64,000 bases of DNA from Manihot esculenta (lineage: Eukaryota > Streptophyta > Magnoliopsida > Malpighiales > Euphorbiaceae), in NCBI RefSeq assembly GCF_001659605.2, contig NC_035178.2:358043-422042 (forward strand), given 5' to 3'. Every line of letters begins with the position of its first letter. Position 1 is the stretch's first letter. The notes under the pieces were generated by a model that made no database searches, was not told the origin of the DNA, and saw only the letters and a program-made list of their open reading frames with translations. The position numbers and the translations under genes were made by a program. Below are positions 57,127 to 64,000 of the stretch, piece after piece.

Positions 57127-57737
57127 TCAACTCAAGGAAGTCCAACCCAAGACAGAAAATAGGGCGCTATTGGGAGGCAACCCAGCTGAAGCGATCTGCC
57201 CAAATCACAGCCCAGTCTGAGGCAAATCGCCTGCATGCACCATAGTCACAAGTGATTTGGCCAAGTGATCTGCCCAAATCGACAGGCCAATTCGACAGGG
57301 TTCACCTCGGTAAGAACAAGATCAACCAGGCTGTTGCACCAAAGAAGTGATTTGCCCAGGTAATTTGACCAAATCACCAGGCCAAATCAACAACTCCGCC
57401 TACCAACAGAAAAAGGTGTGAACAGTACCAGCCATGCAAAAGCAAGGAAGAAAGTGATTTGGCCAAGTGATCTGCCCAAATCACTGATCAGATCACCCTG
57501 TCAAGAGATCAAAGACTCAGCATTTAATGATCAGGGCAGTTCAACTACCCCAAATCACTTTAAATAATTTTTATTTTATTTTCTTCCTTTTCATACTATC
57601 TCTTTCTGTTTCATCTCCTCCTTCTCTTTCAAGTCCTCCCTCACCGACGACCACCGGTGATTGCAGAGCACTATGGCCAGGAGCAAGATGATGGTTACCG
57701 GTGGCCCCAGAATGTGAAGGCGACGCGGGATGCCTAG
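57127..57737 (+). other. Athila-like 3' region, no complete gene
   Basis: About 610 bases after integrase. At least six copies of the GTGATTTGGCC / GATCTGCCCAAATCAC motif family lie at 57195-57490 and a pyrimidine-rich tract at 57575-57645. A short frame begins ATGGCCAGGAGCAAGATG at 57673, where Athila elements carry a third reading frame, but it stops within a few codons. LTR insertion at 57738 (after CCTAG) cuts the element; its 3' part and 3' LTR are not in the window. Confidence 0.6.
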
Positions 57738-58297
57738 TGTAATACCCGGCTAGACTCTGGTATCGGGATTCCTACCGTCCGGTGGAATCTTGGATGTCGG
57801 AGGCCTCTAGAAGGGTAAAAACTATGTTTTTATAAAATGTTTTAATGTGTTTTATGTTTTAAGCATGAAAGAAAATGAGTTTTTGCATGAAAATAGCATT
57901 GGAGGAAAACTCAGGTTCGGCCGCCGAACCTCAAGTTCGGCCGCCGAACATGCATGCGTTGCGGGTGTGCTTTAGGCCCCCGAAAGCATAAGTGAGGGAA
58001 GTCCAGGTTCGGCCGCCGAACATGGAATGCATGCGGAGGCACATTCGGCCCCCGAACGTGGTCTGGCCAGCCACTATAAAAGGGTCCCTTAGCCGAAAAC
58101 GGGCGAGCTTTTCCCCATTTTCGGCCAAGGTGAGTCTCCGCCGCCCCCTCACCCATTTTTGATGCTCTTCCTCTAAATCTTTCAAGATTTTCACTTGTTT
58201 TAACTTGGTTTTGAAGATTTAAGCTTTTGAGCAAAGTTTTGGAGCTTGGAGGTTTAAGAACCAAATCTCTCCCAACTCCGATTTTCGGGTCGTTACA
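57738..58297 (+). mobile_element. Tekay-like 5' LTR with large internal deletion (560 bp)
   Basis: Normal start (TGTAATACCCGGCTAGACTC), palindrome cluster about 57912-58060, TATA-like CTATAAAAGG at 58074-58083 and a leader motif, then at about 58278 it jumps to the last 20 bases (GATTTTCGGGTCGTTACA). Roughly 1.7 kb of leader and U5 is missing, including the donor-like GTAAG and acceptor-like sites. A primer site and gag follow, so it is a real 5' LTR. Confidence 0.85.
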
Positions 58298-58300
58298 GAG

Positions 58301-58312
58301 TGGTATCAAAGC
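58301..58312 (+). other. Primer binding site, one base changed
   Basis: TGGTATCAAAGC, one G-to-A change from TGGTATCAGAGC, three bases after the LTR. Confidence 0.85.
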
Positions 58313-58570
58313 CCTAGGTTCATATGGTCGGACCTAGAATGTCGGGCTCATAGATGTTATAGAAGGTCAAGCATAATAGGAAAGATCATGTCCACTAGGA
58401 TAGGATGTGGAGTCCTGTCTTGCATAATGATGTGAAATGCCATGATAATATGCATGTGCATTAATGATATGCTATGATATGTGATGTATGTGATGCGGGT
58501 TCATGTGTGCCCACATGAACCATATGATGCTAATGTTGCTTGTGATGTGCACTGTTTTTCAGAAAACAGG

Positions 58571-61500
58571 ATGAGAGGATGTAATACCCGGCTAAGTCAG
58601 ACATCGGAATTCCTACCGTCCGGTGGAATTCGGGGATGTCAAGAGACTTCTAGTACGGTAGTAGAAAGAGTTGCTAAATGTTTTTAAGACTTTGTAAGGT
58701 TTAGCGTAGAAAACGAGTTGAGTTTTGTGGAGAATTGGCCAAAGGAGTTTTTGTCATGTTCGGCCCCCGAAGGTTACGTTCGGCCGCCGAAAGTGCCCAA
58801 TGTTCGGCCCCCGAAGGTTAAGTTCGGCCCCCGAAAGTTGCATGATTTTGCATGCAGTTTCGGCAGCCGAAGCTGAGGTGGTCGGTTAGTTGTGCACACT
58901 CCTCAGTCCGTGGTTTGGCCAGGTGTTCACCTCCAGATCATGATCAGAGGGTAGGCCACGTCTCCCTTGACTCATCTGCACGCTTTTAATCAGCTCATGC
59001 AGAGGGTTGCTCGTTTGCAAGAGGTTGTGAAGGTTTTGAGAGAAAAGAGAGGTTTTGGTGGGTTGAAGCGTGTGAAGGGGATTTGTTGAGTTCAAGTTGC
59101 TCCTTTTCTAGTTTCAGGAGGTAAGAGAGGTCGTTATACTTGTTTTATGGTTTTACCAGCTTTTAAAGAGGTTAAGGGTAGAGTTGCATGTTTAGGTTTT
59201 AGAGTTTAGTTTTGATGTTTTAATGGTGAAAGCATGATTATGTGTTATGTTAGTTGTTTTGTTGGGGTTAATAGGTAGTTTGGTACCCCTTTGTGCATAT
59301 ACCAGAGTATATGTGAGTTGAGACGCTGAGTTATGCATGTTAGAGTGTGTTGGAGAAGTTGTGCATGAGAGGAAGCAAGGTTCTGCCTTCTGGAGAACCC
59401 AGCTTCGGCCGCCGAAGTGAAGATTCGGCCGCCGAACCCCTTGTGGAGGTAGTTTCGGCTGCCTAAGGTTGCCTCCGAAAGAATGGACTTTCGGATCTGT
59501 CATGCACATTCGGCCGCCGAAGGTGCCGCCGAACATGCATGAGTTTCGGCTCTGGAGAGGACATTCGGCCGCCGAACCTGCTGCCGAATGTGTTCTGGCC
59601 AGCCTTCGTTTGCATGAGTTATGTGATTAGTTTCAGAGGTTTAGAGGGGATTATGGGGAATTGTTTAAGAGTTATTCAAAGGATGTGTGACACCTCATTC
59701 GAGTCCATTTGTGTAGGATTGGACCCGAGAGTTCGAGGAGGTCATCAGAGTTAGAGATATCAGAGTCAGTACAGTATCTGCCAGAGAAGCAGAGGTGAGT
59801 GGAACTAAACTAACTATTTTATTGTGAGAAATGACACGATTCTAGCATGCTCCATGCATCATACATTGCCATGTTATATCTTAGGTTGTGTTGCATTAGA
59901 ATTCATGAATATGATGCATTGCATATGTTGTTATTCCTGTGGATGAATGTTGGATGATCCTTAGCCCTTGACAGAGAGCAGATACAGAGTTATGGCATGA
60001 GATAGCCATACCAGGTCGCCCCTGGATAGTCCAGGTCGCTCCTGGTACTATGAGTGAGACAGCTGGGCTGTCAAATCAGAGTGAAGTGTAGACCAGGTGA
60101 GACCTCGTCTCCTTGGCACAGTTAGTCATGCTATGATATCAGAGAGATAAATGGAAGACTAGGTGATGACATTGTCTCCTTGGCACTGTTGGTATTCTAA
60201 CATGTAGTTGAGGGCTACTGGTGACAAGTTCATCTTTGAGCTGATATGATTGTGATGTGATGCATTTCATGCGAACATGGAATTAATGAATTGTTTTATT
60301 GTTCCTCCTCACTGGGCTCTAGAGCTCATCCCACTCCCTTAACCCCAGTTTTGCAGGTCCTGAGATAGCTATGGGAAATTAAAGTCAGCAAGAGGACAGA
60401 GGAAAGTTGTGCTTGAATGTATGCTGTAATAGTGTAGTGGACATGATGTAATTCAAAGATTAACTGTCATGTAATGTATAGATCTGTACTGTCATATACG
60501 GATAGACTTGTGCTTTCCCTAGTGTTTTTGTTATTGCGTGATGTATGCTTAATCCCTTGTACATGAATCCTGTTTTACGTTTCTTGATGAGAAATGTGTG
60601 AGTTAGGCTTAATGTATGGCTTCGATGAGATACCAGTGGAATATGTTACAGATTAAAAGGGTTTCATTTCCATGACCCACAGCAGATAGTAGTCCCTGGT
60701 ATAGGCCCTGAGGGCCATTTCAGATTGACATATCTGAGTAGCAGCAATTAAGCCTACAGAGTTTTACAGGATTGGTGAGTCTATTTGTATCATGTCTGGG
60801 ATTTATCAGGTACACAGAGAGTATAGTCGGCTTGCTACGGGTCCCGGCGGCCTTAAGCCGATCTGGATCCTAGTGCCAGTGATGGTTCGGACCGTTACTG
60901 AGGGGTACCGGTTTCCGGGTCGTTACAGAGGAACTCGTCGATCTGCACGATTGACTGGAGTGCCACCTGAGGATGAGGGCATGAGCGCCCGTCCTCCTAT
61001 ATTGCCTAGGGCAATGTCTAGTAGGTCTAACCGAGAAAGAGCAGTAAGAGACCCTAGAAGGTCTCTGGATCTGGGTAGGAGTAGATCAGTGAGGGGCACA
61101 GTTCAGGGAGGAATGTCAGAGGACATGGGGGATGATATGGATGTAGAGCAGAGGAGGGATGGCAGTCTGGGAGTTAGCATGTCAGAAGAGGGAATGGGAG
61201 AGTCCCAAGGAGGCACTCAGGCCTCGGGATTTGTTCAGCCACCCCACTACCCACACTTCTCACAACATCCCGGGTATTCGATGGGAGGTACATCGGATTA
61301 CCCTAGCTTCACCCCTTATCCCACACAGATGCCATACCCACCATACTACCCACCATATTCACAATACCCAATGTATCCACCCCCACCTTACTATCCAAAT
61401 CCAGCAAACCCTACCTCAGAAAATGTTGCACCACCTCCACCACCTACAGAACCAGCAGCCCCAGTTACTCAACCTTCGAGACCTAGCTCAGCCAGTGGGA

Positions 61501-61920
61501 GCAAGGTCAAGATGACTGAATACATGAAGCTGGGTGCTCCCCAGTTTGAGTCAGGTGATGACCTGTTTGTGTATCTTGAGAGGGTCAAGACTATTACAGA
61601 GGAATTAGGGGCGGATGACAGTAGAGCCATTCAGATGGCTGGGTTCACATTAAAATGCAAGAAAGCCCGAGAGTGGTTTAAGAGTTATGTGAGTCCAAGG
61701 GTGGAAAGCTTATCATGGGAGGAGTTTGCAAACGAGTTTGCGGGATGGGCTTTTTCCGATAGTTCAAGGGAGTTGAAGATGATTGAGTTTGAGCAGTTGA
61801 GGCAGACAGATGATATGAGTGTAGAGGAGTACACCGACAGATTCTTGGAGGTGTTGCCTTTTGCTGGGCAGAGTCTGGATACAGATTCGAAGAAGTCAAG
61901 GAGGTATGTCATGAAACTTC
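58571..61920 (+). pseudogene. Tekay-like gag split by a solo LTR and truncated
   Basis: The ATG and two codons lie at 58571-58579, eight bases after an acceptor-like TTTTTCAG, and the rest resumes in frame at 60933. It encodes a charged N-terminus, a Tyr/Pro-rich zone (QMPYPPYYPPYSQYPMYPPP), a Pro-rich linker and the gag core (YMKLGAPQFESGDDLFVYLE, KKAREWFKSYVSPR, SRRYVMKL). There is no internal stop in this part. It breaks at 61920 by an LTR inserted after ACTTC; zinc knuckles and pol would lie beyond the window. Confidence 0.9.
58580..60927 (+). mobile_element. Solo LTR (2348 bp) with GAGGA target duplication
   Basis: TGTAATACCCGGCTAAGTC to GTTTCCGGGTCGTTACA, flanked by GAGGA at 58575-58579 and 60928-60932. 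Palindrome clusters are at about 58757-58872 and 59402-59590, donor-like GGAGGTAAG at 59117-59125 and acceptor-like CCCCAGTTTTGCAGGTCC near 60343-60360. There is no clear TATA box at the usual place. Same subfamily as 9870-12152. Confidence 0.93.
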
Positions 61921-64000
61921 TGTAACGACCCAAAAATCGGACCGCTACCGGCGCTAGGATCCAGATAGGCTTAAAGCCGCCGGGACCCGTAGTAAGCCTG
62001 ACATAAAACCTGTAAACCTGTATAATCCCATACATGATCAACAACATGCATAAAAATTAAAACTTTTCTTTCCATGAACATCAACCAAACTCAACCTGTG
62101 CATAACATTAACATAACATTGATCCCTCTGTGGAATCTCAACAATGCCCCCAAGGGGTGACATAACATATGCTGAGTTGGTTACATAAACATCATAAAAA
62201 TATCTAAGATCATGTATTAAAAGGGATACAATAATCTATGGTCAAGCACACCACTAACATCCATAAACCTCATTACATAACTATACTGTACTTTTACATT
62301 ACAATTTGATCATTTCCATTGCTAGCTATTACATAAGCATGACTTCTTTACTCTATCCGGACTCCCGCACTATATTGTACCTGCAAGCCTGGGGGTAAAG
62401 GGAGAGGGGTGAGCTAAAAGCCCAATGAGTAGAGCTAGTAAAACACATTAACACTATGCTCAAATGGAATGCATCATAACACAAACAATTCACATAAGGG
62501 TTGGGTGAACTTGTCACCAATTAGTCCAAGCTAACATTTGTGTCAGGCCGTAGCATGGGGTCCTGGTCTTCCTGTCATACATACATTACTTACCATTATC
62601 CCAGGGCCTCCTCTGGGCTCCTGGTCTTCGAGTCCCACAATCGTGCCAGGCCGTAGAATGGGGTCCTGGTCTTTCATTACAATCGTGCCAGGCCGTAGAA
62701 TGGGGTCCTGGTCTTCCTGTCATGGACTAATTGGGTCATCCAACATTCACCCACATCAACAACAATCGATGCAATGCGGCATATTCGTGAATACTAATGC
62801 AATCATCCTATTGCATAATCATGATGCATGAAACATGATAAAACATTTAATTTAAAAGATTAAGTTTAATTCCACTCACCTCTGGCTGACTCTGACAACA
62901 CCGAAGCAGCTGGACTCACTACTGGGGTCCTCGGTTCCTCGGGTCCGAACCTACACAGGTGGACTCAAATGAGGGACCAAACATACTTGAATATAACTCT
63001 AAAATACTCCCCAAAAACCCCCTAAAACATCATGAAAACATCACATAAGAACATGCAAGAAATGGCTGAACAGGGCACTTTCGGCGGCAGGTTCGGCGGC
63101 CGAAAGTCCCTCCAGAGCCGAAAGTCAGGCAGGTTCGGCGGCACCTTCGGCGGCCGAACCTCCCAGACATATCCGAAAGTCTTCTTTCGGGGGCAAAGCT
63201 TCGGCAGCCGAATGCTGCCTCCACAAGGGGGTTCGGCGGCCGAAAGTTCCTTCGGCTGCCGAACCTGGTTTCTTCCCAAAGGGCAGAAACTTGGCTCAAA
63301 TGAGCCTCTTGCCTCCCAAAACCTCAAATCATGCATAAAGCTCATCTAGGACATGCATACAAGTTCCTAGGGGTCTCAAACAATCATATACCCCAACTAC
63401 AACACTTCAAACACACACAATCAACACACATTGTCCAAAACATCAATATTAACCCATAACTCAACATATATCCTAACATGCATTTCTACCCAAAGAACTC
63501 ATAAAATCTTACTTAAAACACATAAGGAGCTTAAGATCGATTCTTACCTCTTGAAGATCGAGAGGGAGACGACCTAAACTTGGAGATCTACGAAAATGAG
63601 CTCCCGAGTTCCCAAAGCTCCAAAACTTGTTTCAAAAGTCCAAAACCTTCAATGCAAGCTTAAAATTCAAGAAAAATGGTGGGGATTTGAAGGAAGAACA
63701 CTAGATTTGGAAGAGGGAGGTCGGAAGCTAGCTGTGGCCGAAAATGGGAGAAAGCTCGCCCATTTCGGTCAAGTGACCCTTTTATAGGTGGCTGGCCAGG
63801 CCACGTTCGGGGGCCGAAAGTGCTTCCGCATGCATGCCACGTTCGGCGGCCGAACTTGAGTTTCGGCGGCCGAACCTGGACTTCCCTCACTCATGCTTTC
63901 GGGGGCCTAACGTGCCTCCAAAACGCATGCATGTTCGGCGGCCGAACTTGACTTTCCTCCAAAGACTTTTCATGCAAAAACTCATTTTATTTCATACTTA
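61921..64000 (-). mobile_element. Partial Tekay-like LTR (runs off right edge)
   Basis: Minus-oriented from TGTAACGACCC at 61921, following ACTTC (likely target duplication). Short repeats with GCCAGGCCGTAGAATGGGG lie at about 62540-62720, palindrome clusters at about 63080-63262 and 63803-63950, a donor-like site near 63549 and a TATA-like box on the minus strand at 63778-63787. It resembles 4645-6882 and 1-1546 closely. Whether it is solo or part of an element cannot be seen. Confidence 0.88.

Noticed and set aside
1..64000. A host gene, gene cluster or new defence system
   Set aside because: Every frame with recognisable domains belongs to gag-pol of LTR elements, and the rest is LTR or remnants. 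Frame X and the remnant at 16885-17800 are unidentified but look like transposon proteins.

Overview
The window is one dense nest of plant LTR retrotransposons. I found no host gene, tRNA, rRNA, CRISPR array or bacterial-type operon. The gag-pol lineages present (Tekay/Del-like chromoviruses, an Athila-like element, a Reina-like fragment), the initiator-Met-tRNA and Asp-tRNA primer sites and the plant splice-like signals point to an angiosperm, probably a eudicot. A member of the Euphorbiaceae is only an impression. The region looks like repeat-rich heterochromatin or an intergenic retrotransposon cluster.

Most of the DNA belongs to a Tekay-like superfamily with long LTRs of about 2.1-2.35 kb. 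Each LTR begins TGTAATACCCGGC and ends GTCGTTACA or GCTGTTACA. Reading from the left: 1-6882 is a minus-strand copy (E1) cut inside RT. 6883-7775 is two stacked LTR remnants. 7776-16884 is a plus-strand copy (E0), interrupted at its RT catalytic site by a solo LTR that itself holds a second solo LTR; each keeps a 5-bp target duplication. 16885-18517 is an older retroelement-like reading frame plus an LTR fragment. 18518-22722 is a solo LTR with a chimeric LTR inside it. 22723-24892 is an acidic reading frame (X) and a hybrid LTR. 24893-27813 is a decayed gag-pol element and the start of its 3' LTR, whose other half lies at 36373-37862. Between those halves sit a minus-strand Tekay copy (E3) and a rearranged inverted LTR. 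37863-45270 is another minus-strand Tekay copy (E2) with its 5' LTR. 45271-49054 repeats X and a 5' LTR, then a gag fragment. 49055-49916 is a Reina-like fragment, 49917-57737 an Athila-like element lacking its 3' LTR, and 57738-64000 a Tekay gag split by a solo LTR and cut by a last, partial LTR.

Every large reading frame is defective, almost only by in-frame stop codons. E0, E1, E2, E3 and the Athila element each keep one unbroken frame across gag-pol apart from stops, and nearly all stops are explained by C-to-T or G-to-A changes. No copy here looks able to move by itself.

The most interesting signals are in the non-coding parts: clusters of a 13-bp palindrome (TTCGGC-N-GCCGAA) flanking the promoter of every long Tekay LTR; strongly conserved splice-like sites inside the LTRs and directly before the gag start; a 20-bp perfect palindrome family scattered through the Athila element; and a 4.2-kb near-identical direct duplication whose breakpoint is a hybrid LTR, which looks like ectopic recombination between two different elements (or a haplotype join in the assembly). 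I see no convincing new defence or metabolic system.
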